Notes: generated from the sequence alone by a model not told the origin. A stretch of DNA of 64,000 nucleotides from Ctenosaura bakeri (GCA_948474755.1 CAOLHI010000484.1:832471-896470); one strand, 5' to 3'. Counted from the first letter of the stretch, positions 49,811 through 61,790 are shown. A program made the numbers and translations.

Positions 49811-50234
49811 GGCCCTTTTTGCACAGCATTTGCCATGCGAAAGGGCCCCTGGAGTGTCGTGCAACTGTGAGGAGCAGTCCACATGATGCACTCACAACTG
49901 CGCAACGCTCCAGGGGCTGGCAGTTGCCAATCGTGCACTATTTCATTTTCGGCTTTGAGCCGAAAATGGTGCACAATTGCTCCAGGGTCCTGCATGCACT
50001 TGCCATGCATGTAGAGCTCTGGAGCCACGGTGCTCACACTTCCTGCCCCAGCACAGCCTGAGAAAATCCCAGGCTGCACTGTGAAAGGAAGAGGATTGGC
50101 TTTTACACTACCTGCTGACAAGCAGGCAGCAGCTGTGGAGCTGAAGCAACAGGGATATGAGAGCCTCTTGCAAAAGGCTGCTCACACAATCCCTGCACCC
50201 CAGCTCCGCAAAAAAGCGAGTTGCAGAATGGGCC
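49811..50234 (+). mobile_element. Harbinger-like MITE (main family), TSD TCA
   Basis: 424 bp, starting GGCCCTTTTTGCACAGC and ending GCAGAATGGGCC, flanked by exact TCA. The interior is close to the 23373 copy, including a strong hairpin core TTTTCGGCTTTGAGCCGAAAATGG. Confidence 0.87.
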
Positions 50235-50237
50235 TCA

Positions 50238-51438
50238 ATGATGGAAGGATATATCATGATCTAAGAATTGGCTCATGCTGTGCACCATGCAGCTGCCTCA
50301 CATTCTGTTATGAGTGTTGAGGCGATGACAACATGAGCAGGAAAACAGTGGAATCATGGGTCACTGTCTTGTAGCATACAGATGATTAAACAAAAACCAC
50401 ATACAAAGAAAATTTTATTTTAGTTATATGTGAGAAACAGGAAAGTAAATGGTTACTTTTAAAATTGCAACTATAGGTCTTGGAGCTATAATTACTTTCT
50501 CCCAGTTCTATTAGTAAATAATTTTAGCTCTATAGTCTACTTACGGTAGCAAAATGAGTAGGAACAAGTAGTAGCCCAAGGAATGTAACCTTCCTGGAGA
50601 CATTATAAGTATTACTGTTTCTGGGAAGTAAATCACCGTTGGTCACCTCTAAGTACAGCTTATATCTGCATTTCTCCATGTGGTTGTAAGGAAAGATGTG
50701 ACAATAAATGGGTTCATTTGACTGTGTCACAAAACTAACTTGCTATTCTCTAGCCTATTGATCCTAAAGTCAAAGAAAGTGCATTCAGGAAATTTGAAAT
50801 ATTCTCTCTTTAGATTCTACATCTCCTTGTTTTTCAATATATTATCCACAGCAATGGAAATCTTTGCTCAGTTTGTTTTTGGACAGGAAAGTGAAAAATT
50901 TCAAAAGTTTTCTTTCCCACTATACAAAATTACAATAATGTTTACTAATTTTTGACAAGTTATCCTATTTCCAGACTTGTATGCAGCAATATTTCCCACA
51001 AAAGCAGTATATTTCTGAAAAATATGATGCTTTTTCTTTAAAAGCATATTTTGCAAAAGAATTACTTTTTTTGTGTGTGTACACTATATTTTTACAAAAA
51101 AAGTTACCAAGAAAGAAGAAAATGAAAAATGTTAAGAAGCTCTTGTAACATCTGGAGATGTGTCAAAATGCTCTTTCTTGTAAAGGATAAGAAAAATCTG
51201 CAAATGTTTTGACATCTTTAATTATCTGTGTATATTCACTCTATGAGCCAATGTGGTTCAGTGATTAGTGTGTCAGTTTACTGGTCACTTGCTACTTACA
51301 TGAAAGGCCTTCATTTGTACCTGCCCACACCACACTGTTCCAGTCCTTCTGGACTGGAAGCTAATATCCCCTCATGCTGAAACCTGGCAGTGCAAACCAG
51401 GGAATTGTGCTGCTTTCTGGATGTTGTTGAAGTGCAAC
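50238..51438. other. No recognised gene; possible SINE head at 51245-51275
   Basis: AT-rich sequence. At 51245-51275 GAGCCAATGTGGTTCAGTGATTAGTG looks like a tRNA-SINE A-box region without its B box. Confidence 0.45.
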
Positions 51439-51441
51439 TAA

Positions 51442-51917
51442 GGCCCTTTCCACACGGGGGTAATAAAATTGTGTAGCACGACCTCTGATAGAGGTCGTCT
51501 ACACTGTAAAGTGGATTGGGGTGGACTACTTTAGCGTAGTTCCACACCCCAATCTGTGCTAGAGCGACCGGAAGTGGTGGCGCCGCATGCTTTTTAAAAA
51601 CCACTTTTGAGGAGGTTTTTAAAAAGCACGGGGCATGCAGCCACGTGCAGCTGCGTGCAGCCCCGGTGTAGATTTGCAGGCACACGCAAGTGCATGCCTG
51701 CAGATCTGCCAGGGGCAGGCTTTCCGGCTGGCGAGCTTCTCTGGTTGGTGAAGAGCCTCCGCCAGTCGTAAGCCGCCATTTTGGACGCCGCAGGATGCCG
51801 AGGAGTGTGGAGCAGCGAACTTGTGATGCTCCACGTGGCGATGGACCTACCCAGTTTCAGGTAAGCTCCGTTTCAGGACGTTTTACCCCATTTCTTCCTC
51901 CACGTGTGGAAAGGGTC
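51442..51917. mobile_element. Harbinger-like MITE (second family)
   Basis: 476 bp with ends GGCCCTTTCCACACG and CGTGTGGAAAGGGTC; flanks TAA and TTA. Inner inverted segments (GCTTTTTAAAAACCACTTTTG and GGTTTTTAAAAAGCACG) and the blocks GATCTGCCAGGGGCAGGCTT and AAGCCGCCATTTT are shared with 57196-57633, defining a second family. CpG-rich. Frames inside it on both strands are by-products. Confidence 0.8.
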
Positions 51918-51920
51918 TTA

Positions 51921-52950
51921 AAGCATAACCAAGGGTAAGAAATGTCCAGAGTTTAAGTTTAATAAAACCTGGAGGGCTATATAATTCTCATTCATATCCT
52001 AGGTCCCTTCATGTTGTATTGTCATTGTTGATTCACAGAAACATCACACCTCAGAATGCTCTCAGTTGTTCCCTGTGCCAGCACATTTTAGGCAAAGGTT
52101 AAAAGCAGTAGGCAAGCAGTCTTTCATGGAAACCTGCTTGCTATTACTAGTGTTTATACTGACCAAGTTTGTATGGACTTTTAAGAAAGCCTGGAGGGAT
52201 GATGGTTTATGAACTAGCCAAACTCAAATGATATAAGAGAGGGGGCTTCCCAAACATTGCAAGCACAGAGAGATGCTGGTATCCCGGTTAAGGATGCTTC
52301 CAAATGAGACTGTTACTGTGCAATCACACTGCACCACTCAGGACATCCAGACCGTGATGTCTTGTAGTTCTCCCATGTTTTTTAACAGCTGCTTCTGTCA
52401 CTTTTTCTTATCAGAAAAAAAATCTACTGGGGGAAAGAAAAAAAGAAGTAGCTGCATGGTGCCTTTTCATTATTAGCAGTGTGAGCCCTCCATTTCAAAA
52501 CACCTTTATCGCATGTCTGAGAAATCTTCAAAAGATAACAAGAATTCTTGTAGCCACATTCCATCTGGCATGACAGACAGAAATGGTTATGTCAGCTGTA
52601 AAATTCTCATTTGTCCACAGAAAGTTGTCAGTGTCATCATGGTGATGATTATGATAATCATGATCATCATCATCATCTCCTGGTATTGGGAATTTAGCAC
52701 GACCATAACAGGAACAAGCAGAAGTATAGGAAGTTTGGACTGTGTATAATACGTGGGTAATATAACTGCAAACATATTTTACTAGTGTGAGTTAACTGAG
52801 AAGCCTCCCACATTCTGTGTTTTCCAGATTTTTTTTCTCTTCTATCCATTATCCTTTCCTTCTATACACTTGATCTACTGTACAAAAGTCAATGTTTGTC
52901 TGGGCATTTGCCTGTTTGTCTGCATCAGGCAGGCAAAGAACTCATACAAT
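51921..52950. other. No recognised gene; (ATC/ATG)n at 52637-52677
   Basis: AT-rich sequence with an imperfect trinucleotide repeat. Confidence 0.55.
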
Positions 52951-52953
52951 TGG

Positions 52954-53184
52954 CTGTGTGAGGCAAGAAGACCTCAACTGTGAAGATTCTATGGAATCCT
53001 GGGGTTGGCAGTTTAGGGACGGGCCTTTAAAATTCCCAGCTGAGAGCTCTTGGGCCTCAGGCCGGTTGCTATGGAGACGAGGCCTATCATCAATAAGGAT
53101 GCCAGAAAACATTTGGGAGGCATGTGTGAGAAAAATTAAAGTGACATAGACAACGTAGTTACAAGGTCTTCTTGCCTCACACAG
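52954..53184. repeat. 231-bp segment bounded by a perfect 21-bp inverted repeat
   Basis: The 21 bases from 52954 (CTGTGTGAGGCAAGA...) recur exactly in inverse orientation at 53164-53184. Inside, 52986-53062 matches the loop of the short GGCCATTTCC MITE family (CTATGGAATCCTGGGGTTGG...GGGCCTTTAAAATTC), and 53058-53085 matches the tandem unit just downstream. No target duplication is obvious. Confidence 0.8.
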
Positions 53185-53329
53185 TAGATTGTATAGGTTC
53201 CATATGTGAGGAACCTTAAAGTTGAAATTCAAAACAAAAAATGCTTCCAGAAAAATGTAAACCCATTGCACAAATTCAACACAAAGCAAAAAAAATCAAA
53301 AGCAAGTACATCAATGTTGCCAGAGAATG

Positions 53330-53648
53330 CAGATTGGATTGGGAACTATGAGGAAAAGTTACAGATACTGGAGTAGGCTGCTGTGGAGACGATGTGTAGC
53401 AGCAAGAAGGAAGACAGTGTATTCCCACAGGAACCCAACCTCTGTATGTTAACAGCTATGAATACAGATTGGATCTGGGAATATGAGGATGAGTTACTGG
53501 TACTGGAATAGGCTGGTTGCTATGGAGATGAGGCCTAGCAGCAAGAAGGAGAACAGTGTATTCCCTCAGGAACTCAAACTGTGTATGTAAATAACTCTGA
53601 ATACAGATTGCATTGGGAAATATGGGGAAAACTTACAGGTACTGGCAA
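53330..53648. repeat. Tandem repeat, unit 135-139 bp, about 2.3 copies
   Basis: Units start with CAGATTGGAT/CAGATTGCAT at 53330, 53465 and 53604. Shared blocks: TATGAGGA..AGTTAC, TACTGGA.TAGGCTG, TATGGAGA.GA.G, TAGCAGCAAGAAGGA, ACAGTGTATTCCC. The third copy breaks off near 53648. A piece of the unit (GGTTGCTATGGAGACGAGGCCTA) also occurs at 53058-53082. No known satellite family is recognised. Confidence 0.85.
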
Positions 53649-54490
53649 AGACAGTTGGGCAAGTTGTTAAGAGGAAAATAAAATCCTGGGCAACACCAAG
53701 TAAATATGCTAGTATATATTTAAAATGGAGGAGGTCTTGCTGCTGACATCAGAACTCTATAAAATGGGACTTGCTGCCAGGCAGAGTTGGTTCCTTCTAT
53801 GAAGGACTTCTAAACAAAATGGATTCTGGTCTGTTGGTAGGCTATGCAGGCTTTCTTGGCAGCTGTGACAGGCAGCAACAGCAGTTCAAGAAACATTGGG
53901 TGAGTGGGAGTGATCATGCTTATTTTCCGCAAGGACTCACATTGGAATCATTGCAGAGAAACAAAATGGCAGCTATAGCCCTGTTGTGTTAGAGAGACTC
54001 AGCAACTGTCCAAGCTGGTAATTGGATATAGGACTGCAAACGTGAATCCATCGCCAGTCCCAAGTAAAGTAGACCTTCTCGATCATTTAGTAAGTGGTAG
54101 ATCAATGTATGAAATTTCCATTAATCTAATGGATCTACTCTAGCTGGGAATAGCAATCAAATCTAGGTTTTATCCAGGTAATGGAGATAATTGGCTTTTA
54201 AAATAGCTAAATGTCCATCTTGGTAACTTCTTGGGAAACAGTTGTATAGATCCATGTATTACAGAAAGTGACTGGGGACACTTTAGAGCGCAAAGCTTCA
54301 GAACATTTAATAGTTTGTATTCTATTCAGTTACATTATATCCAAACTGGGCATTTTGGTAGATTGGTATATGTCACTTACAATCTAGGCAGGGACATTAC
54401 ATAAAGTCGGTGGTCCTAGATGAAGTTTTAAAGACATCCTGAATGATGTTGCTTCTCGTGTGGGGACAGAAGTTTGTTGCAATGTACAAA
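53649..54490. other. No recognised feature
   Basis: AT-rich sequence without a supported feature. Confidence 0.5.
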
Positions 54491-54540
<50 letters not shown>

Positions 54541-54718
54541 GTTTTCAACTCATTTCTAACTTATGGTGACCCTAAGGTGAACCTGTCACAGGATTTTCCG
54601 GGGCTGGGAGTGTGTGATGTGCCCAAGGTCACTCAGTAGGTTTCCATGGTCAAGTGGGGAATCAAACCTTGGTCTCTAGGGTTGAAGTCCAATGTTAAAA
54701 CTACTATGCCACATCGTT
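54491..54718 (-). repeat. tRNA-derived SINE with (TTG)n / (CAA)n tail
   Basis: A pure TTG run at 54491-54540 is the CAA-type 3' tail of a minus-strand SINE. The body (ACTCATTTCTAACTTATGGTGACCCTAAGGTGAACC) and the tRNA-like head (B box, plus GGGGAATCAAACC at 54656-54668; A-box region near 54705) follow. It is the best-preserved SINE of the window. Confidence 0.88.
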
Positions 54719-55365
54719 CCTGATGTACTTACTTGATTATCTTACTGGATTTAGGAACACATGTTGAACTGAATGAATACCAGTGGTTAGATTCAGCAGC
54801 TCTTTGTGCCAATATGCTTATATGCCCTCAAATACAAAGTTCTTTGATATCTGAAGCTGCTAAAAGGTTCTGTTTATTTATGCTAATTGTTTCCCCATTA
54901 CTGTAAATTACCATGCTGCTTACAAAATCTGTGTGGAAAAATGTCTTGGTAGATTTTCCTTTTTTTTTTTAAAGTCAAGTCACTCTCTTTTTTCTGAAGC
55001 AACTCTGAATTATATTTTTCTTTGGAAAAATGAGGCCATCTTGTGGCTAAATTCTAGTATTTCTAAATCAAAGTTAAAATGGAAATATATTCTGTAGTAA
55101 AGGTTTCATCTTAGTTCTGAAGAAGATGGTCCTATTTAAAATGTATTCTTGGAGACCAGTGTGTTCTCCAGTGATCCAAAAGGGGCTGAAAGTATATTCT
55201 GAAACATTAATTTGCTCTCTCATAAATGTCATTCTGTGTCATCAAAGAGAAAGGCATTCAAAATACAATAGAGAGCTGTAACATTAAATATGGAATCTCT
55301 CTCTCTCTCTCTTATTGATAGAAAACAATTCTCTTTTATTTATAATTAAACTTTGTGCAGACCAG
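54719..55365. other. No recognised gene; (CT)n at 55296-55312
   Basis: AT-rich sequence with one CT microsatellite. Confidence 0.55.
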
Positions 55366-55536
55366 GGCCATTTCCACACTACATTGTTATAGTGGGATTA
55401 TTCAACTTTCAACATCCTATGGAAATCCAAAGAGCTCTTTGGCTGAGAATTCTAAATGCCCCTCCCTCAACTGCAAACCCCATAGGATGCTCACAGTGGA
55501 ATAACAACACTGTAACCGTGTAGGGTGGAAATGGCC
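55366..55536. mobile_element. Short palindromic MITE, TSD CAG
   Basis: 171 bp with arms GGCCATTTCCACACTACATTG and the inverse, exact CAG on both sides. Same family as 34089, 35036 and 63376. Confidence 0.87.
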
Positions 55537-55595
55537 CAGGAGTGGGCAATTTCGTGTGGTCTGCACATCCCCTGGTTATGGGTAGAATACATTTC

Positions 55596-56183
55596 TTTTT
55601 CTTATTAATATTGAAAGGCCTCCAACACATTAAAAGAAAAGAAACACACAGATTTTTTAAAAAAAGAAAAGAAAAAAAGCAGAAAGAAAAGAACTAGTAG
55701 CAAAACAGAAAGAGAGAAAGTGTAAATTAACTTCTGACTTTCTTAACAATGGTTATAGATAATATATAAAGTTGTATTTCTCCCATACAAATGTCATATA
55801 TTTTTTTCAGTTTAACCAACCCTACTAATAATCTAAACCTCCAGTTAACATATTATCTTCATATTTCTGAAAAAAGACATAAAATTATATAATTTTCAAA
55901 AACTACAGTTAACAAATTTAACTTTTTTTTTAACCAAAAGAGACTCAAAAATCCCAGTCCTATAAAAATACCACCAACAATTTCTCTACTTGACATGAAC
56001 AGCCTATCCATATCTCTGAAACCAGGCAATTTCAATAACCAGTTCTCCTTTGACACGGTTATGTTGACATATCAAATAATGATTCTTGCCTCCTTATAAT
56101 ATGACAACCTTGTATTTGGCTTACGTTTAACTACAGGAACAGCTTTCAGTCTGCCATCCAACCCAGAAATATCCAATTTGGCT
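55596..56183 (-). mobile_element. 5'-truncated L1 insertion with 17-bp target duplication
   Basis: TGGGTAGAATACATTTC occurs exactly at 55579-55595 and 56184-56200. Between them lies a minus-strand insert with an A-rich 3' end. The insert reads LSYYKEARIII, a stop, then VSKENWLLKLPGFRDMDRLF. That resembles the C-terminal end of L1 ORF2 (ARLVIA...EDWL.K....MDKL). The T/A-rich remainder would be 3' UTR. The duplication is direct evidence of target-primed retrotransposition; the L1 label rests on weaker similarity. Confidence 0.75.
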
Positions 56184-56200
56184 TGGGTAGAATACATTTC

Positions 56201-56884
56201 CCATGTTCAAGTTCAAATATCCCCTTTATCCCTTTTTCCAGGCCCTCTCGGTTGCTTTAGGAAGAAATTTGCCAGAATTTTGACACTTAGCCCACCCCTG
56301 GTACAGACTCTTTACCATACTTGGATGAAAATCTGATAGGGACCACGATCAAGCAGATGGAGTGTTAACACAGTGTCTATCTCCCATGTGTGTCTAATTT
56401 TTGGATGGGGCAAAAAATGCTATCCTTCAGGGGTTTTTTTGCTCCCCATCTAATATCTCCTATCTACATAGGTGTCAATCCCTTGGAGTGGGTATTGCTG
56501 TTTACCACTGTGGGAATGGGGAGAAATTTTGGGCTTTGCGCAGAGGGCTACAAAATAGCATTGTGTTATCTGTACAAAAAAGGGAGATGTATATTTATGT
56601 CACACTTATGTGCAAGTCACTAACAGGGTTCTGGCCATGGACATAATCCATTGCTATGTGTGAAAATTCTGCTAGGGTCAGATAGTTTGGGATAAAATGT
56701 GCATCCTTTTGCTTGCATCTAAGGGCATCTAAGGCTTTCTACAGTGAATTATAGTGACCAAACCTCTATACTTGCTGCATGGAGCTTTTTAATGGAAACT
56801 TTGAAGCAGTAATGAAATTGTAATTTGCATGTGTACTTCACACTCCCATAACATATATTTGCACGTGCATATCACATTATGTAT
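56201..56884. other. No recognised feature
   Basis: AT-rich sequence; overlapping 77- and 81-codon frames show no domain. Confidence 0.5.
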
Positions 56885-56979
56885 GTACATGTAAATAAAA
56901 GTATTCCAAAATCTGAAAAAAATCCAAAGTATGGAACATTTCTGGTCTAAGGCATTTTGGATAATGGAGGCTCAGTCTG
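56885..56979 (-). mobile_element. Tigger-like right end fragment
   Basis: TTCCAAAATCTGAAAAAAATCC...GGCATTTTGGATAATGGAGGCTCAGTCTG followed by TA. This is the same end type as the element at 10942-11441. The left end is missing. Confidence 0.55.
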
Positions 56980-57195
56980 TAAAATCTTAGGGCTTAGCAA
57001 GGCCTTTGACAATCCTGCATCTCTGTTGAATAAAACATTCTTGTCCCTCCATCTCCATGGCCTCAGGGTAGCTGAACAGTGAGCTATAAACATTTTCTTA
57101 ACTGGGGGTATGTGGGGGGAGGACATAATAGATCTCTTGAGATCAGTCTCATTTCAGTCTGAGAAATGCCATTCTTCATGAATCTATGAATCTAA

Positions 57196-57633
57196 GGCCA
57201 TTTCCACACAGGATTTTTTTAAGCGGGGCAGAGTATCCTCCAGGGAGGACGGCTGCACCTGGGACCAGACTGGGTTGGACCTGCTGAATGTAGATCCGCA
57301 GTCCAGCCTGCTCCCGAATGACCCCAAGTGGTCATCCAGGGTGCTTTTGAAAGACTGCTAAAAACAGGTCTTTCAAAAGCACAGAGCACACCACTGCGAG
57401 CCTGATCCCATATGCAGATCCACAGGCTCGCATTGGTGTGAGCCTGTGATCTGCCAGGGGTGGACTTTAGACTGGCAAGCTTCTGGCTCGACCAACCAGA
57501 AGCCGCCATTTTTGTCCCTGGAGCAGAGCGGTGGCCACGGACTGCTCCGGAGAAGCGTGGACCAGACCAGGGAGCCCAAAAGTCCGGTGAGTAGCATCAC
57601 AGGGCGATTCCCTCGCCCCGTGCGGAAATGGCC
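57196..57633. mobile_element. Harbinger-like MITE (second family)
   Basis: 438 bp with ends GGCCATTTCCACACA and CGTGCGGAAATGGCC; flanks TAA and AAT do not match. It shares GATCTGCCAGGGGTGGACTT and AAGCCGCCATTTTTG with 51442-51917, and the inverted pair TGCTTTTGAAAGAC / GTCTTTCAAAAGCA. Confidence 0.8.
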
Positions 57634-58224
57634 AATATTATCTCTGAAAGAGATTCTTCAGCCTTTCCTGAAAGATAGAGAGGCTGAAAATCAAAACAAA
57701 CCTCTTTAGGGAGGTGATTCTATAACTCTGGGGTTGCAGAAAAAAGACCCTTAAGAGATAATATGTAGACCATGAATGAAGAATACAGTTGGTGAGTTTG
57801 CACTTGGTTGGTATATTGCTAAAATAATATATAGCCTTCCAGTGCTCTGGCTAGTTCACGTAACAGCAAGATGAAATGAGATAGCTCTTCTTTTAGAAAC
57901 TTGTTCTGATAATTACATTTTGTTATTCAGTACATTAGTGTTGCATTCACATGTCCATTTATTTGGGAGTAAACTCCAGTCAGCTCAATGGAATTTACTT
58001 CTGAGGCAACATGTATAGGGTCGTATGCAGTGGCTTGTGCAGTCCTCCATAGCTCCTGAGGCTGTCTTTGCTCACCCCAGTACCAAAATATTCCTGTTTC
58101 TAGTCCTAGCCAGAGTGAAATTGTTAGCAACAATAAGCAGGTTTCTCTGGAGTGCAACACGGCCAAAGTTACACAAAAGTGGGAGATACAAAAAATTTTT
58201 CACTCAATCCAAGGCTGAAACAAA
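57634..58224. other. No recognised feature
   Basis: AT-rich sequence without a supported feature. Confidence 0.5.
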
Positions 58225-58603
58225 GGCCCTTTCTGCACGACATCACTGTCTTGTTTCTGCCACAGGATGGCAGTGGTCGACAGGTCGTGCTTCCACATGG
58301 CGTTGTCGCCATCCTGCTGCCATCCTGTTGCAGAGCATCGTGCTTATGCAGTTTTCGCAAAACGGAAAAAATCCATTTTGCATCTGTGATTGTACAGCAC
58401 TCCTGTCACTTCTGGCCATGCTTCCATACGTAGCACAGCAATGGAAAAAGCCTGGCTGCACTGTGGAAGGAAGACATGGCGCCATTGTGTTCTCTTCCAC
58501 ATGGATCGAGAGGGTGCAGAGGGGAGTGTTGCTGACGTGCTCACTTCTGGATCTGGGACTGCAGCAAGATGATGCAGAAGAGTGTCATCGTGTGGAAATG
58601 GCC
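58225..58603 (+). mobile_element. Harbinger-like MITE
   Basis: 379 bp with ends GGCCCTTTCTGCACG and CGTGTGGAAATGGCC; flanks AAA and CAA. It contains GGCTGCACTGTGGAAGG like the main family. A 230-codon frame at 58025-58717 runs through it from outside; this is chance openness in a CpG-rich MITE. Confidence 0.75.
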
Positions 58604-59395
58604 CAAGAGATGTCCAGGGGAATGCCAATCAGACATGCAGAACAAAGAAAGACATGCACGTTTATACATCCCATAAGAAGTGAAATTAGCATACTAAATT
58701 ACATCATCTCTATTTAAGGCTTGGTGGGCTTTAGAGATCAGAGCTTGTGCCTTGACCCTGTCATATAGTGTCCCCCATACATCAGGCACTTAGCACCTAT
58801 CTGTTGTTTATTCAAAGTGAGGCCTGCTTACATTCCTTAAGTGGAGGGCGGGGGCTGACACTGTTAGCTCCTTTGTTATCAGTCCTATGCATCCCATTCC
58901 CAATGTCCATATATTGTAGAAGTCAGGCTGCCCCTTCCCAGGCTCTACCATGTGTCAACAACAAAACAGGCTAGTAACTCAAAGATCATCAGAAAGGGGA
59001 ACAGTCTGTAAAAGCCTGCAGAGGCCCAGTTAACTGATTTCTATACTATTCTGTGCTATTCTAAATCCCATCATTTTCAGGCTTCCAGGCTTCTCTATCA
59101 AAGTGCCTGTAGTTTTCCAAACATTTTGGATTTCAGTTCACGTAAGTACAAGCTAGTATGGCCAATGGTAAAAGATTATGGGAGCAGTAGTCCAAACATC
59201 GTGTACTAATGAACAAAGGAAAGATTTCCCAAATATCTAGTGATACTCATTTCAGAAATGGTTTCATTTTAGCTGTCACCAAAAGGGGACCCCCTCCAAT
59301 TGTTAGATATGAGTTATTTTTAAAAATCCAATTAGACAGACCTCATTTCCTTCAGTAAAGACATTATGTTAACACATCACAATGTTGCATTTATG
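58604..59395 (-). other. Presumed 3' UTR / downstream of the death-domain gene
   Basis: Downstream of the stop codon at 59396. Near 59100-59210 it has a decayed hAT-like repeat (CTAGTATGGCCAATGGTAAAAGATTATGGGAGCAGTAGTCC). The transcript end is not known. Confidence 0.45.
58807..58812 (-). promoter_or_regulatory. Candidate polyadenylation signal AATAAA
   Basis: First AATAAA on the minus strand after the stop codon, about 585 bases downstream. Use is inferred only. Confidence 0.35.
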
Positions 59396-59704
<309 letters not shown>

Positions 59705-60309
59705 TCAAAATATTAACATATGAAGAGCTTTTAAAAATGAATGTTATTTAAAAGCCTTCTAAACATTATCAGTATAAAAGACTTGAGGAAAATTGGGCTT
59801 TGTTCATTTGCAAAAGAAAAATCAAAGTATAAAAATACAAATATATATCACAATAATTGTAGAACTAGATGTTGCAGTGGTGTTTATTTTATTTTTTTCT
59901 ACCTCTCTCTTTCTCTCCCTCCTTTAAATAAACAGCCTCCAGAGAGAGTCTGATCTCTCTCCTGAACTGCTGTTCCATTCCCATCCCAGCTTGTATTTTG
60001 CTAAGCAAAAAACCCTAGTCACTTGACTGCTGGTTGGTTTAGTACCCTTGTCACACTACATATGCCAAGTCTTATGATCCTATCATGAGAAAAAATTGTG
60101 TACCTGCCTCAGACTGCAGATTTTGGGTGTCCTGAAGAACGCAATTTGATAATTATTTCCTTTACTATTGTTGGATTTCTACTGTTAGGAAGGGGAAATA
60201 CTTGTAGGACTTTCTATCTCATGTGCCTGACCTTAGTGGCCAGATTTGGGCACCTTTGTGTGGGTAAGGTGGCACATATTCTGCTTAGGCAGCAAAATTT
60301 CTTGAGAAA

Positions 60310-61510
60310 ATAAGAGGAATCCAGCTGGATCAGATTAAGGCCAATCTAAATCAACATTCTATTCACACAGTGGCCAAAAAGTTTTCCTAGGAAAACTCAC
60401 AAGGAGGACATCAGTGCAACTGCACCCTCCATTTTGCACATCCCAGCAACTGATATATAGGGCCATATTGCCTCCAGTACTAGAGATAGTATATCCTAAC
60501 TAGTAGCTGTTGATGATCTCATGAAATTACCCAATCTTCTTTTAAAGCTAGCCAGCACAACTACATCTTCTCACAGTGAAATTCCACAATTAAAAAATGT
60601 GTGTGTGAAGAAGTACTTCCTTTTATGTGCCCGTGATCTCCCACTCTTTACTCCCAATGGATGATTCCAGGTTCCAATATTATGGAAGAGGGATAAAAGG
60701 TTCTTCCTGTTTACTTTTTCTATACTACACATAATTTTATGAAGTTCAATCATTTCTCTTATTCTTTTTTTCCTAATAGACCCAAATGTTGTAACCTCAT
60801 GGGGTAATTCTTACAATCTCTTGAACAGTATGCTTGCCTGTTTCTGCACATTTGCAGATCCACGATATCCTGGTAGGGTGATGAAGCCCTTTCATACTAT
60901 ACAATTATAGCATCACAATTTCACTTTAACTGCTTTAGTTCCACCCTATGGAATAATGCTATTTCCAGTTTAGAAATACTTTTTTTAGCATTCTCTTATA
61001 GAGAGCAGTGATTCCTCTCCAAATTACAAATCTGAGGATTCCCTAGGATGTTGTCACAACAGTTACAATAGAATCATTCTGCAATAATTGTCTAGTATGA
61101 CCAGGCCTCAAATTGTATGGAGTATTCTAGATGTAGTCATGCTTTGAATTTAGATAAAGGCAGTACAATATTCAGAATTTTATTTTCAATTCCTTTTCTA
61201 ATTACGTCCAACATGAAATTCACTTTTTTTTTTAAAAAAAGCCACAATTTGTCAATGTTTTCATTGAGTGATCTACAACAACCTTTTCTATGTCAGTCAC
61301 TCTCACCCCTGCTCCTCTGAGTGTATATGGCAAATTTGGCTGCTTTGCCCTAATCTCATTTATTTACACTTCCTTACATTGAATCTCATTTTCAGTTTTA
61401 ATGCTCATCTTCCTGGTTTGGAGAGATTCTTTTGAATTTATTCACAATCTGTTTTCATTCTCATGAAACTGTGAAGGGTTTATTATCATCAGGAATATCT
61501 TGGGCTCTCA
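60310..61510 (-). mobile_element. Old CR1/L3-like LINE relic in the intron
   Basis: The plus strand follows, in diverged form, the reverse complement of a CR1-type ORF2 3' half: TGGATCAGATTAAGGCCAATCTA...CACACAGTGGCCA (3' end), GTGTGAAGAAGTACTTCCTTTT, ATAATTTTATGAAGTTCAATCAT, TTTTCAATTCCTTTTCTAATTA, and TTTGGAGAGATTCTTTTGAATTTATTCACAATC...TTATTATCATCAGGAAT. It is older and of another subfamily than the CR1 at 29.2 kb. Confidence 0.8.
60886..61107. mobile_element. Decayed palindromic MITE inside the LINE relic
   Basis: GCCCTTTCATACTATACAATTATAGCATCACAATTTCACTTTAA at the left and a partly inverse right arm (GTTACAATAGAATCATTCTGCAATAATTGTCTAGTATGACCAGGCC). It interrupts the LINE relic between matching parts of its ORF, so it is younger than that LINE. 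Confidence 0.6.
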
Positions 61511-61790
61511 TTAGTTGATGAAGACACATAGAGACCCAATAGAAATAAGCATGGAATAGTCAAAGTGATAGATGCCAACCACCTCTTTCATTTTTTTTAC
61601 CTACAAAACACATCCTTTGCTGTCAAGAAGTGGCAGCTGAAGTCTAAAAGCATGAACTGGCTGGGGAACATCTAGTTACACTCCAAGTCTGCACTGCTAA
61701 GCACACTTACTCTGGTAAGCTCAGTAGGACATCTGAGTAATATACATAGACGGCAATGTACTGTTCACAGAAGTGGCAAGGAAACCTTAC

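Noticed and set aside
55859..56056. Possible small membrane protein (hydrophobic stretch followed by lysines)
   Set aside because: It lies inside a retroinsertion with a target duplication. The upstream part reads like an L1 ORF2 C-terminus and is interrupted by a stop, so the hydrophobic tail is read-through of 3' UTR.
58025..58717. 230-codon open frame on the plus strand
   Set aside because: It runs through a Harbinger-like MITE (58225-58603) and out on both sides. No domain is recognisable, and other long frames occur in the same CpG-rich MITE on the opposite strand.
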